From positions 1 to 64,000 of the forward strand of contig NZ_FONL01000008.1 of the NCBI RefSeq assembly GCF_900112895.1: 64,000 bases of DNA, given 5' to 3'. Under the pieces are notes generated by a model. The model was not told where the DNA came from and ran no database searches. It saw nothing but the letters and a program-made list of their open reading frames with translations. Source of the stretch: Succiniclasticum ruminis DSM 9236. GTDB lineage: Bacteria; Bacillota; Negativicutes; Acidaminococcales; Acidaminococcaceae. This document shows positions 36,606 through 45,751 of this stretch, piece after piece (positions within the stretch are counted from its first letter, which is position 1; the number at the start of each line of letters is the position of its first letter). A program made the position numbers and the translations under genes.

Positions 36606-37430
36606 ATGCCGGAACTGCCGGAAGTGGAGCAGGTGAGGGTATCGCTGCTTCCCCATATAAAAGGCAAAACAATTTTAAAAACAGAAGTCCGGCTGCCCCG
36701 TATGATACACCATCCGGCAGTGCCGGATTTTATTATGGGCGTGGAGGGGCGGACAATTACAGACGTGCGGCGCAGAGGCAAATACCTGACGCTGTTACTG
36801 GACGACGGACATTATATCCTGGCTCATTTGCGGATGACCGGGGCCCTGCTGGTCTTACGTGGTGATGCACCGGAGCCGTCTTATGCAAAATTACGATTTT
36901 TCCTTTCGGGTGGGATGGACTTATGGTTTACCGATATCCGGACATTTGGAACGGTATGCCTGTGTGGCGGCAGCGACTCCTGGAAAGACAGGGGCTATGC
37001 CGGCTTAGGGCCGGAACCACTATCTCCGGAATTCACGGAAGACTATCTGAAAGAAAAACTGAAAAAGAGCCATCAGATGGTGAAGTGTTTCCTTCTGGAC
37101 CAGCATAAAATAGCCGGCATGGGCAATATTTATGCGGATGAAGCGCTGGCAGCAGCAGGAATCCGGCCGACTCGATATACGGATAAACTGACGTTACAAC
37201 AAATCCATGCGCTGTATGAAGCGGTCAACCGGGTAATTGCCCAGGGCCTGCGCCATCGCGGAACCACTTTCCGCAATTATCAGGACGCGGACGGGCAGAT
37301 GGGAAACAACAAAGAGTTTCTTCAGGTGTACGGAAGGAAAGGGATGCCCTGTCAAAAGTGCGGCACAGAGTTAAAACAAATTAAAGTTGGCGGGCGGGGC
37401 AGCGTGTACTGTCCCCACTGTCAGAAATGA
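36606..37430 (+). CDS. mutM: formamidopyrimidine-DNA glycosylase
   Basis: MutM/Fpg (274 residues) removes 8-oxoguanine and formamidopyrimidines and nicks the abasic site. The N-terminal MPELPEVE gives the catalytic proline and glutamate, VRRRGKYL holds the conserved lysine, HKIAGMGNIYADEAL is the helix-two-turns-helix, and a CX2C...CX2C zinc finger (CQKCG...YCPHC) ends the protein. The start follows AAGGAGGCGAGG. Confidence 0.97.
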   Translation: MPELPEVEQVRVSLLPHIKGKTILKTEVRLPRMIHHPAVPDFIMGVEGRTITDVRRRGKYLTLLLDDGHYILAHLRMTGALLVLRGDAPEPSYAKLRFFLSGGMDLWFTDIRTFGTVCLCGGSDSWKDRGYAGLGPEPLSPEFTEDYLKEKLKKSHQMVKCFLLDQHKIAGMGNIYADEALAAAGIRPTRYTDKLTLQQIHALYEAVNRVIAQGLRHRGTTFRNYQDADGQMGNNKEFLQVYGRKGMPCQKCGTELKQIKVGGRGSVYCPHCQK

Positions 37431-37580
37431 TCAGTATGATGCGGCTGTAAGTTTGACCGCCGGTACGATATAAACCGGATTATGATTCAAAAGCAGTTAC
37501 TGGCGCAAGATGAATCACATGGAGATGAAAGTAGTTTTGATTAATGAAAATATGGGATATTAAGAGAGGTTCCAGAACCT

Positions 37581-39911
37581 ATGCAAACACTCTATATTGC
37601 AGAAAAACCGGACATTGCCAAAGCCATTGCAGACTACCTCTGGCCGTCCGGAGGATATAAAAAAGGCACGGGCTTTTACCGGAAAGATGATACCATTGTT
37701 TCCTGGGCGGTAGGGCATCTGCTGGAACTGGCGACGCCGGAAGCCTACGACAAACGGTACGCCAGGTGGACCAATTACCGCATTTTCCCGGCAGTATGGC
37801 AGCATGAGGTGATTGCCCGTTCCAGTGCCCAGTTCAAGGTGGTGGCTGGCCTTTTAAGGACTGCGGACGAGGTCATCCATGCCGGTGACCCGGACCGGGA
37901 AGGGCAGTTGTTGATTGAGGAAATTTTGCACTACTGTAATTACTGTGGCAGGGTACGGAGGCTTCTGATCAACGCCAAGGATGACGTGAGCATGAAGCGG
38001 GCGTTTGAAAACATCGAGGACAACACAAAATATGAAAACCTGTATGCGGCGGGTCTGGCACGGGAACAGGCAGACTGGCTGGTAGGGATAAACCTGACCC
38101 GTTGTTATACCACGAACGCGTCGAAATTTTCGCCGGGGGCTGTATGGAATATCGGACGGGTTAAGGTTCCTACGCTTGCGCTGGTTGTCAACCGGGAAAA
38201 GGAAATACGGAATTTCGTGGTCCATAAGTATTATGAGTTGAAAGCGGCTTTCACAAAAGAAGGAATCCGGTTCACAGCGTTATGGCACCCTGATGAAAAG
38301 AAGATTGCGTTAGACGAAGACGGCCGTCTGTTGGACAAACTGGTTGCGGAAGCCGTGCAGCAAAAGGTGTTGCCTGCCGACGGTATCGTGCAGAAGGTGA
38401 CGCGGAAAAAAGGGACGGAAGCGCCGCCCCTGCCGTACTCCTTGGACACGCTGCAGGTGGAAGCCAATGCCCGCTTTGGCATTTCTCCAAAGCTGGCGCT
38501 GTCCACGGTGCAGTCTCTTTATGAGAAAAAGTTCGTATCCTATCCGCGCTCGGACTGCAACTACATTCCCAAAGCTCAGCATAAGGAGGCGTTCCGCATT
38601 CTGAAAAAGCTGGCGGGGCGTAATGTGAGAGGTGCGGAGCAGGCTGATCCAAAATTGTATTCCAGGGCATGGAACGACAAAAAAGTGACGGCTCACCACG
38701 CCATTATCCCCACAGGGGAAATCCCGCAACAGTTAAGCGCCACAGAAGAGAAAATCTATACTATGATTGCGGAACGGTATGTGATGCAGTTCTATCCGCC
38801 CTGCGAGTTTGAAACGATTACCTTTGAAATTCTGCTGGCGGATGAATTGTTCAAGGGCAGCGGCAAAGTAATCCTGAAGCCGGGCTTCAAAGCGGTGTTT
38901 ATGACCCAGGGTAAAAAGAAAGATACTGCTGACACTGATTCGGAAGAGGAAAACCTGTCTCTGCCTAACCTGGTAAAAGGCGAAAACCTGGGGAAACCGG
39001 ATGCAGTGGACCTGCTGGAAAAAGAAACAAAACCTCCCAAACGGTTTACGGAAGGTACGTTGCTGGCGGCCATGGCTAACATTTACCGGTTCATGGATCC
39101 GAAAAATCCTAACCGGGAAAAACTAAAAGAAGTAAAAGGAATCGGCACGCCAGCTACACGCGATACCATCATTTCCGAACTGCAGGGTATCCGCGGCAGC
39201 AAACAGACCCAGATGCCTTTCATGGAAAAGGTAAAAAAAGAGCTGGTACCGACGGAACTGGGCTTCCAGCTCATTGATAACGTGGACTTGTCCCTGACGA
39301 AACCGGACACCACGGCGGAAATGGAATTTGCCCTGGCGGAGATTGCGGCAGGGGGAGGCTCTGTTGAACAGTTCAGACAGGATATTTACAATACTATCGA
39401 CAGGAATATCACATACGCGGAAGGACATCAGTTTCCCGGTTATGAGTTGGTTAAGTGTCCTCTCTGCAAAACGGGCAGCCTTGTAAAACATTTTTCAAGG
39501 AAAACGAAAAAAGCATTCTTTGTCTGCGACAACCCGGCCTGCGTGTCCCCGGTGACCGGAAAGCCGGTCTACTATAACGTAGATAAAAACGGGCAGCCAG
39601 TGATGAAACAGCAGGAGGCGGCTCCGGCGAAAACGTATACCTGCCCCGTGTGTGGTAAAGAGACGCTGAATTGCCATTATTCTGCCAAAACAAAACAGCA
39701 TTTTTATGTCTGTGACGACAAAAAGTGTGTATCGCCGGTTACGAAGAAAATCGTCTTCTATGCAGTGGACAAAACAGGGAATCCTGTTATTGAATACTGC
39801 CCGAAAGACAATGTTATCTTAGAAAAAAAGAAAAGCCGGTACGGCTTTTTCTGGGCCTGCCCCCAATGTAAGACAATTTATAAAGATAACAAAGGACGGC
39901 CGAAAATTTGA
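37581..39911 (+). CDS. topB: DNA topoisomerase III
   Basis: A type IA topoisomerase of 776 residues. The TOPRIM region starts with LYIAEKPDIAKAIADYL and includes HAGDPDREGQLLIEE; the active-site tyrosine is in FVSYPRSDCNYIP near residue 320; VKGIGTPATRD and LVPTELG are conserved. The C-terminus carries three Cys-rich zinc-ribbon-like repeats (about 630-776), two of them with CDN/CDDxxCVSPVT. It relaxes and decatenates DNA. A chromosomal copy is plausible here, as no plasmid genes are adjacent. Confidence 0.95.
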   Translation: MQTLYIAEKPDIAKAIADYLWPSGGYKKGTGFYRKDDTIVSWAVGHLLELATPEAYDKRYARWTNYRIFPAVWQHEVIARSSAQFKVVAGLLRTADEVIHAGDPDREGQLLIEEILHYCNYCGRVRRLLINAKDDVSMKRAFENIEDNTKYENLYAAGLAREQADWLVGINLTRCYTTNASKFSPGAVWNIGRVKVPTLALVVNREKEIRNFVVHKYYELKAAFTKEGIRFTALWHPDEKKIALDEDGRLLDKLVAEAVQQKVLPADGIVQKVTRKKGTEAPPLPYSLDTLQVEANARFGISPKLALSTVQSLYEKKFVSYPRSDCNYIPKAQHKEAFRILKKLAGRNVRGAEQADPKLYSRAWNDKKVTAHHAIIPTGEIPQQLSATEEKIYTMIAERYVMQFYPPCEFETITFEILLADELFKGSGKVILKPGFKAVFMTQGKKKDTADTDSEEENLSLPNLVKGENLGKPDAVDLLEKETKPPKRFTEGTLLAAMANIYRFMDPKNPNREKLKEVKGIGTPATRDTIISELQGIRGSKQTQMPFMEKVKKELVPTELGFQLIDNVDLSLTKPDTTAEMEFALAEIAAGGGSVEQFRQDIYNTIDRNITYAEGHQFPGYELVKCPLCKTGSLVKHFSRKTKKAFFVCDNPACVSPVTGKPVYYNVDKNGQPVMKQQEAAPAKTYTCPVCGKETLNCHYSAKTKQHFYVCDDKKCVSPVTKKIVFYAVDKTGNPVIEYCPKDNVILEKKKSRYGFFWACPQCKTIYKDNKGRPKI

Positions 39912-40008
39912 TGAGGAATGCGACGACTGACATGGACGGCAATCGGAGTTTCGGTCAACGCGTCTGGTACGTCTTTCATTTAGGCGCAGGAAATCTCTCT
40001 AAAAAAGA

Positions 40009-40041
40009 AAATCCGGGTGTAAAAACACCCGGATTTTTTAG
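40009..40041. terminator. bidirectional terminator between topB and the ABC genes
   Basis: AATCCGGGTGT (40010-40020) pairs with ACACCCGGATT (40025-40035) around AAAA, with A-rich sequence before it and T-rich sequence after it. Confidence 0.92.
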
Positions 40042-40071
40042 TATTCAGGATTAAGAAAAGATTAACGTCTG

Positions 40072-41886
40072 TTACGTCGCAAACCCTGCATACTGCGTCA
40101 TGTACAAATCGTAATATTTCTGCTTTCGTGCCAGCAGTTCGTCGTGGCTACCCTGTTCCACAATACGCCCCTGGTCGAGTACCACAATCAGGTCTGCGTC
40201 CCGAATGGTGGAAAGGCGGTGGGCAATGACGATGCTGGTGCGTCCTTTCATGACTTCCAGCATGGCGTCCTGAATGGCCTTTTCCGTACGGGTATCTACG
40301 TTGGATGTGGCTTCGTCCAGGATCAGGATGCGGGGATTGGCCACAAAAGCCCGGGCGATTGCCAGCAGCTGTCTCTGGCCCTGGCTGATGTTTTCCCCGG
40401 CGCCAGTCAGCAGGGTTTCATAGCCCTGTGGCAGCAGTTCGATCATTTCGTGGCAGCGGCTCATCTCCGCTGCCTTTTTGATTTCTTCTGCCGTAGCTTT
40501 TTCGTTGGCGTACTGCAGGTTATGGTGGATGGTATCGGAGAACAGGACCGTGTCCTGCAGCACGATGGCCACATGCTTGCGCAGGCTGTCCCGGGTGATT
40601 TCTTCCACGTTCTGGTCGTTGATCCAGATAGCGCCCTTATCAGCATCGTAGTAGCGCATCAGAAGGTTGACTACGGTGGACTTGCCGCTGCCGGTAGAAC
40701 CCACCAGCGCCACCTTTTTGCCTGCGGGGATGGTGAGACTGAAATCCTTCAGCACCGGTTTGCCCTGCACGTAACCGAATTCCACATCTTCGAAACGGAC
40801 GGAGACATGCTCCTGATCTTCCCAAATCAGGCCGTACAGATCTTCGCTTGTCTCATCCAGCACCTGGAAGACGCGCTCCGCGCCTGCGATGGCGGACTGC
40901 AGCTGACCGTAGATCTGGGCAATTTCATTGATAGGACGGCTGAACTGTTTGGCATACACGATGAAGGCGGAGATAACACCCACGGAAATCATGCCGTGGA
41001 TGGCAAAGTAGCCGCCGAAAGCAGCGATAATGACAAAACCGATGTTGCCGATGCAGTTCATAACCGGCCCCATGACCCCACTGCAAACTTCGGTGCGGAT
41101 GCCTGCTTTTGTGAGTCTGTCGGAAACGTCGCAGAATTTTTCCGCGGACTGGTCCTGCCGGTTATAGGCTACGACCGTACGGTAACCGTTGACGATTTCT
41201 TCCACAGTGCCGTTCATACTGCCCAGCAGGGTCTGCCGTTCTTTGGAGTATTTACGGACAAAGGAAGATAACAGACGGGTAACGATGACCGTCAGGAAGA
41301 TGGTGCCGCAGCTTAACAGTGCCAGCTGCCAGCAGTACCACAGCATGATGGCTGCCGTGCCGATGATGGTCAGCACACCGCTGAACAAAGAGGGCAGGGC
41401 CTGGGAAACGGTGGTGGAGATGTTTTCCACGTCGTTGGTCATGCGGCTCATTACATCGCCGTGTGAATGGGTGTCTGTGTATTTGACAGGCAGATCAATG
41501 ACTTTGCCGAACAGTTCCTCCCGGAACTGTTTTACGATGCGCAGGCTAAGATTCGCGCTGCAGACACCCTGGGCAAGCCGCATGAGGCTCACCGCCAGGT
41601 AGGTCGCCAGCATGAAGACCAGCGTCGTTCTCAAATCACCGGTACGTTGCCCGGCGATGATATCCACCGCGTTGCTTTGCAGCATGGGAGCATAGATACC
41701 CGCAAGGGTGCCGCCCAGTACTGCTGCCAGCATACCGAAAACCAGTTTCTTTTCTTTCACGAAGTAGGAAGCGATGCGCTTTAAGGTCCAGCCTATGTCT
41801 TTGGCGTATTCCGTTTCCGCAAAGCGGTTGCCGCGGCGGGGACCGATGCCTTGCTGCGGGGCCTGGGCTTTTACGTCTTTACTCAT
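40072..41886 (-). CDS. ABC exporter subunit, heterodimer partner with canonical Walker B
   Basis: A 604-residue half-transporter: N-terminal extension of about 30 residues, six-helix permease, then the ATPase with Walker A GSTGSGKST, signature ISQGQRQ (altered from LSGGQ) and Walker B ILILDEATSNVD with the catalytic Glu. Together with the gene before it, it should form a heterodimeric multidrug- or lipid-type exporter. Its start overlaps the upstream stop codon by eight bases (ATGAGTAA), so translation is coupled. The substrate is unknown. Confidence 0.9.
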   Translation of the reverse strand: MSKDVKAQAPQQGIGPRRGNRFAETEYAKDIGWTLKRIASYFVKEKKLVFGMLAAVLGGTLAGIYAPMLQSNAVDIIAGQRTGDLRTTLVFMLATYLAVSLMRLAQGVCSANLSLRIVKQFREELFGKVIDLPVKYTDTHSHGDVMSRMTNDVENISTTVSQALPSLFSGVLTIIGTAAIMLWYCWQLALLSCGTIFLTVIVTRLLSSFVRKYSKERQTLLGSMNGTVEEIVNGYRTVVAYNRQDQSAEKFCDVSDRLTKAGIRTEVCSGVMGPVMNCIGNIGFVIIAAFGGYFAIHGMISVGVISAFIVYAKQFSRPINEIAQIYGQLQSAIAGAERVFQVLDETSEDLYGLIWEDQEHVSVRFEDVEFGYVQGKPVLKDFSLTIPAGKKVALVGSTGSGKSTVVNLLMRYYDADKGAIWINDQNVEEITRDSLRKHVAIVLQDTVLFSDTIHHNLQYANEKATAEEIKKAAEMSRCHEMIELLPQGYETLLTGAGENISQGQRQLLAIARAFVANPRILILDEATSNVDTRTEKAIQDAMLEVMKGRTSIVIAHRLSTIRDADLIVVLDQGRIVEQGSHDELLARKQKYYDLYMTQYAGFAT

Positions 41887-43729
41887 GCGTGCTCACCCCC
41901 TCTCCGGTCCGGGAAGATTGCGTTACAGTATTCTCTTTTTCCTGTGCTGCATTATTGCGTGTTATCTGCGTCAATAGTTCATTTTCGCTTTTGTTTTCAT
42001 CCGGGGCGATATCGCCGACCTGTGATTGATAAATGTCCTGATAAATAGCGCAGTTCTTTAACAGATCCTTATGCGTTCCTTCCGCAATGACTGTTCCGTT
42101 TTCCAGAATTAAAATTCGGTTGGCGCGGCGTACGGAAGCAATCCGTTGCGCCACGATGATTTTTGTGCTGTGGGGGCTTGTTTTTGCCAGGTCGTTGTAA
42201 AAGCTGGCTTCTGTTTTCAAATCCAGCGCGCTGGTAGCGTCGTCGAAGATCATAATGGGAGATTCTTTCAGCACGGCCCGGGCAAGGGCAACACGCTGCT
42301 TCTGCCCGCCGGAAAGGCTCATGCCCCGTTCGGCCACGACAGTATCATAACCCTGTTCCAGCGGCGCGATAAACTCATGGGCCTGGGCGATACGGGCTGC
42401 GTTTTCGATTTTCTCATCTGCAGCGTCCGGGTTACCCCAGGCAATGTTTTCTTTGATTGAAGTACTGAACAGTTCGCTTTTCTGCAGCGCAACAGCGACC
42501 TTGTTCCTGAGAGCGCTCACTTTGTAATCCCGCACGTCCATGCCGTCGATGCAGACGCTGCCTTCCGTTACATCATAAAAACGGGGGATGAGATTGATCA
42601 GCGTGGTCTTGCCGCTGCCGGTGGAACCCATGATGGCGACGGTCTCACCGGGTTTAATGGTGAGGTTAATATGTTCCAGAACATTTTTGTTGCTGCCGGG
42701 ATAGGCAAAGGAAACATCTCGGAATTCGATAAGGCCGTTTCCGGCTGTGCTGTCTGCATATTCCCCGTCCTGAATTTCCGGCTTCAGATGCAGTACCGAC
42801 GCCAGCCGTTTCCAGGAAATGAAACCCCGGGAGATATTCTGGAACAGCATCATCAGCATCATAATGCCCATTAACAGCTGTGTCGTGTAGGTGATAGCCG
42901 CCATGATGCTGCCGGGGGAAGCGGTTCCTTCCAAAACATCCCTGGCGCCATACCAGAGGATGGCCGCGATAGTCAGGTTCATCAGCATGTTGACCACTGG
43001 GCCCATAAAGGCAAGGGTCAGCAGGACCTTCAGCTGGGTCTTGATCAGATCGCCATTGGCCTTGCCGAAACGGAGTTTTTCGTAGGTTTCCCGCACACAG
43101 GCCTTGATGATGCGGATAGCGGAAATGTCTTCCTGCAGCACATCATTCACACCGTCCAGCTTTTCCTGCTGCAGGGCAAATAACGGGTTCACCTTGCGCA
43201 GGCAGAACGCCATGGTGCCGATGATGAAAGGCAGGGCGCACAGCACGATAAAGGCAAAATCCGGACTGAGGGTGTACATAAAGTACAGGCTGCCGATGGT
43301 CATCAGCACCGTGCGGACCATGCCCCGTACAAACTGGGCGATGAGGCGTTCCACCTGGGTCACGTCGTTGGTGATGCGGGTGATGAGGGAACCGGCGCCA
43401 AAGCTTTCAATCTGGGGAAAGGAAAAGGTCATGATCTTCCGGAACGTATCCTTGCGCAGGTCGTTGCCCATGTTCTGGCTGACCATGTTGACGAACACAT
43501 TGTTCAGGGAACCGAAACAGCAGCCGATGAGTACCATGCCGATCATCCGGACGCCCAGATGCCAGACCAGTTCCATGTTACCCACGCCGTTATTGTTCAG
43601 GCCCAGCACACCGTCGTCCACGATGCGGCGCATCAGACCCGGCTGTATTAAATCCATCAGTACCTCGCCGCCCATGAACAGCGCGGCGATAATCGCGAAG
43701 TGCGCATAGCGCTTAATGTACTGCCACAT
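41879..43729 (-). CDS. ABC exporter subunit with degenerate nucleotide-binding site
   Basis: A 616-residue half-transporter with permease and ATPase domains: Walker A GSTGSGKTT, signature LSGGQKQR and Walker B IMIFDDATSALD. The catalytic Glu after Walker B is replaced by Asp. This, with the altered signature of the partner, is the pattern of heterodimeric exporters (such as TM287/288 or BmrCD) with one weak and one active ATP site. A C-terminal tail of about 35 residues is polar. It lies downstream of hydG on the same strand. Confidence 0.9.
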   Translation of the reverse strand: MWQYIKRYAHFAIIAALFMGGEVLMDLIQPGLMRRIVDDGVLGLNNNGVGNMELVWHLGVRMIGMVLIGCCFGSLNNVFVNMVSQNMGNDLRKDTFRKIMTFSFPQIESFGAGSLITRITNDVTQVERLIAQFVRGMVRTVLMTIGSLYFMYTLSPDFAFIVLCALPFIIGTMAFCLRKVNPLFALQQEKLDGVNDVLQEDISAIRIIKACVRETYEKLRFGKANGDLIKTQLKVLLTLAFMGPVVNMLMNLTIAAILWYGARDVLEGTASPGSIMAAITYTTQLLMGIMMLMMLFQNISRGFISWKRLASVLHLKPEIQDGEYADSTAGNGLIEFRDVSFAYPGSNKNVLEHINLTIKPGETVAIMGSTGSGKTTLINLIPRFYDVTEGSVCIDGMDVRDYKVSALRNKVAVALQKSELFSTSIKENIAWGNPDAADEKIENAARIAQAHEFIAPLEQGYDTVVAERGMSLSGGQKQRVALARAVLKESPIMIFDDATSALDLKTEASFYNDLAKTSPHSTKIIVAQRIASVRRANRILILENGTVIAEGTHKDLLKNCAIYQDIYQSQVGDIAPDENKSENELLTQITRNNAAQEKENTVTQSSRTGEGVSTHE

Positions 43730-43753
43730 GACAATTCCTTTAAGTTACAAATA

Positions 43754-43783
43754 ACCCGGTCGCGAAGAAGTACGTGACCGGGT
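43754..43783 (-). terminator. possible terminator after hydG
   Basis: ACCCGGTC (43754-43761) and GACCGGGT (43776-43783) form an 8-bp stem; only a broken T tract follows on the minus strand. Confidence 0.45.
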
Positions 43784-43804
43784 ATAAAATAATATAGAAC
43801 AGAG

Positions 43805-45244
43805 TCAGAACCTGAAATCCCGTTCGCCGCCTTCGATGCGTTCCAGATATTTTACCAGGGCGGAACGGACTTTTTCATTAGGGATGGTAGGGATTTCCCT
43901 GGCAATCATAGCGTCGCCTTTTTTGCGTGTTTGTTCCGAAGCGTAGTCCACCAAAAACTCTTTCAGTGTCATCAGCGCATTGGGATGGCAACAATTCTGG
44001 ATCTGCCCCGTCTTGCACAGGCTCATGAAACGGTCGCCGGTACGGCCCGCCCGGTAACAGGCGGTGCAGAAGGAAGGAATAAAGCCCATGTCCATGAGCC
44101 AGGCGATGACTTCATCCAGCGTGCGCTGGTCGGATACGTCGAACTGTTCCGTATCGTGGGGACGCTCCGGCTCGTCGTAACCGCCTACGGAAGTCCGGGA
44201 CGCACCGGAAATCTGGGAAATGCCCAGATGCAATGCCCTGGCGCGGACTTCCTGGCTTTCCCGGGTGGAAATGATCATGCCGGTATAGGGGACGCTGATG
44301 CGGATCAGGGCGATGAGCTTGGCAAAAATATCGTCGGAAATGCCGTTGTCAAATACGGAGGGGTCAATGTCGTCCGCCTTTTTGATGCGCGGCACGCTGA
44401 TGGTGTGGGGACCTACGCCGTGCACTGCTTCCAGATGTTCCGCGTGCATCAGCAGACCTGCAAATTCATAACGGTACAGTTCCAGTCCGAACAATACACC
44501 CAGCCCGACGTCGTCGATGCCGCCCTCCATGGCCCGATCCATGGCTTCCGTATGGTAGTTGTAATCATGCTTGGGGCCGAAGGGATGGAGCTTCAGGTAG
44601 CTTTCCTTGTGATATGTTTCCTGGAACAGGATGTACGTACCGATGCCGGCTTCCTTCAGTTTGCGGTAATTCTCCACGGTGGTGGCCGCAATATTCACAT
44701 TGACGCGGCGGATAGCCCCGTTTTTGTGTTTGATGGAATATATCGTTTTGATACATTCCAGAATGTATTCGATGGGGTTATGGAACGGATCTTCACCGGC
44801 TTCCAGTGCAAGGCGCTTGTGTCCCATATCCTGCAATGCGATTACCTGCCGTTTTACTTCTTCCTGGTTCAGCTTTTTACGGGGAATGTTCTTGTTGATG
44901 CTGTGGTACGGGCAGTATACGCAGCCGTTAATGCAGTAATTGGAAAGGTACAGCGGGGCGAAAAGAACGATGCGGTTGCCGTAAAACGCCTTCTTGATTT
45001 CTTCCGCCAGTTTGAACATCTTTTCGTTTAATGCGGGGTCTTCACAGGCCAGCAGGACGGAAGCTTCCCGATGGGTAAGGCCGGTACAGTTCAACTGTCC
45101 GTTAATCCAGCGGGGGCGGGCCTTTTCCAAAAGGCTTTCAATCAATTCTTTGTTATCTTTGTTAGCGTCGGCATAGGCCAGCGTATCCAGGATTTCCTGG
45201 TGGTCGATAAACTCGTCGGCCAGTAATGACTTGGGATTGTACAT
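43805..45244 (-). CDS. hydG: [FeFe]-hydrogenase maturase HydG
   Basis: HydG (479 residues) is the radical SAM tyrosine lyase that makes the CO and CN ligands of the hydrogenase H-cluster. The N-terminal cluster motif is CINGCVYC (Cys104, 108, 111); the C-terminal CTACYRAGRTG...C motif (CX2CX22C) binds the second, dangler-iron cluster and separates HydG from ThiH. The start was put at the ATG at 45244 behind AAGGAA; an upstream ATG adds 22 unlikely residues. HydE, HydF and the hydrogenase are not in the window, but the cell should ferment with hydrogen production. Confidence 0.95.
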   Translation of the reverse strand: MYNPKSLLADEFIDHQEILDTLAYADANKDNKELIESLLEKARPRWINGQLNCTGLTHREASVLLACEDPALNEKMFKLAEEIKKAFYGNRIVLFAPLYLSNYCINGCVYCPYHSINKNIPRKKLNQEEVKRQVIALQDMGHKRLALEAGEDPFHNPIEYILECIKTIYSIKHKNGAIRRVNVNIAATTVENYRKLKEAGIGTYILFQETYHKESYLKLHPFGPKHDYNYHTEAMDRAMEGGIDDVGLGVLFGLELYRYEFAGLLMHAEHLEAVHGVGPHTISVPRIKKADDIDPSVFDNGISDDIFAKLIALIRISVPYTGMIISTRESQEVRARALHLGISQISGASRTSVGGYDEPERPHDTEQFDVSDQRTLDEVIAWLMDMGFIPSFCTACYRAGRTGDRFMSLCKTGQIQNCCHPNALMTLKEFLVDYASEQTRKKGDAMIAREIPTIPNEKVRSALVKYLERIEGGERDFRF

Positions 45245-45420
45245 GATAGGATTCCTTCTTTCTTGCAGTCGGTAATATTCTATAATTAATATATTTGAAA
45301 AACATAACATATGCCTTTTAAACCATATTTAAAAAGCTTATATTACATTTTACTCTTAAAAAACCTGAATGTAAAGGAAACAAGGATTAAATCGGGTTTC
45401 CTGATAAATTTGAAAAAAAT

Positions 45421-45449
45421 TTGCGAAAAAACGTAAACTGTGCTACAAT
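45421..45449 (+). promoter_or_regulatory. promoter of tRNA-Arg
   Basis: TTGCGA (45421-45426) and TACAAT (45444-45449) are spaced by 17 bases, 24 bases before the tRNA. Confidence 0.7.
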
Positions 45450-45472
45450 ATTTCTCGTACAATTTATGAATT

Positions 45473-45547
45473 GCGCCTGTAGCTCAGTGGATAGAGCACC
45501 GGTCTCCGGAACCGGGTGCGGAGGTTCGATTCCTCTCAGGCGCACCA
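45473..45547 (+). tRNA. tRNA-Arg (anticodon CCG)
   Basis: The 75 bases fold as a tRNA: acceptor stem GCGCCTG/CAGGCGC, D-arm GCTC/GAGC, anticodon stem CCGGT/ACCGG with loop CTCCGGA (anticodon CCG), T-arm GGAGG/CCTCT with loop TTCGATT, and an encoded CCA. The 3' part is one of the direct repeats that bound the integrated element. Confidence 0.96.
45501..45547 (+). repeat. attL: 47-bp repeat in the 3' part of tRNA-Arg
   Basis: Identical to 58646-58692 except at 45523 (G versus C) and 45533 (C versus G). The repeat runs from the anticodon arm to the CCA. Confidence 0.92.
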
Positions 45548-45555
45548 ATAAAAAA

Positions 45556-45598
45556 TAGCCTCTGAAGTCAGCAACCACGCTGGTTTCAGAGGTTTTTT
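45556..45598 (+). terminator. terminator after the tRNA, supplied by the element
   Basis: CCTCTGAA (45559-45566) pairs with TTCAGAGG (45585-45592), with a further CAGC/GCTG pairing inside, and is followed by six T. Confidence 0.88.
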
Positions 45599-45663
45599 AA
45601 TGCCAGATTTTGACTTTAGTTTGTGAAAGGAAAATCGACTAAAATCGACTTGTTTTTACTACG

Positions 45664-45696
45664 AATGCTTGTTGAATGCTTGTGATAAGCTTGTGG
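45664..45696 (+). repeat. three tandem 11-bp repeats, probable integrase arm sites (left)
   Basis: AATGCTTGTTG (45664-45674), AATGCTTGTGA (45675-45685) and TAAGCTTGTGG (45686-45696) lie head to tail. The same motif occurs three times beside attR in the same direction. Confidence 0.75.
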
Positions 45697-45708
45697 TTCT
45701 AAGCCAGA

Positions 45709-45742
45709 AAAATACCCGGTTTGGAGTGGTTCCGAACCGGGT
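45709..45742 (-). terminator. terminator of the integrase gene
   Basis: ACCCGGTT (45714-45721) pairs with AACCGGGT (45735-45742); on the minus strand the stem is followed by ATTTTT. Confidence 0.8.
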
Positions 45743-45751
45743 TAGTTATTT

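Noticed and set aside
37581-39911. topB as a sign of a second mobile element
   Set aside because: Neighbours are mutM and ABC genes, there is no relaxase, transfer or integrase gene nearby, and chromosomal topB is common.
45664-45696. The 11-bp repeats as a CRISPR-like array
   Set aside because: The units are tandem without spacers, too short, and mirrored at the other element end, as expected for integrase arm sites. No CRISPR array or cas gene is in the window.
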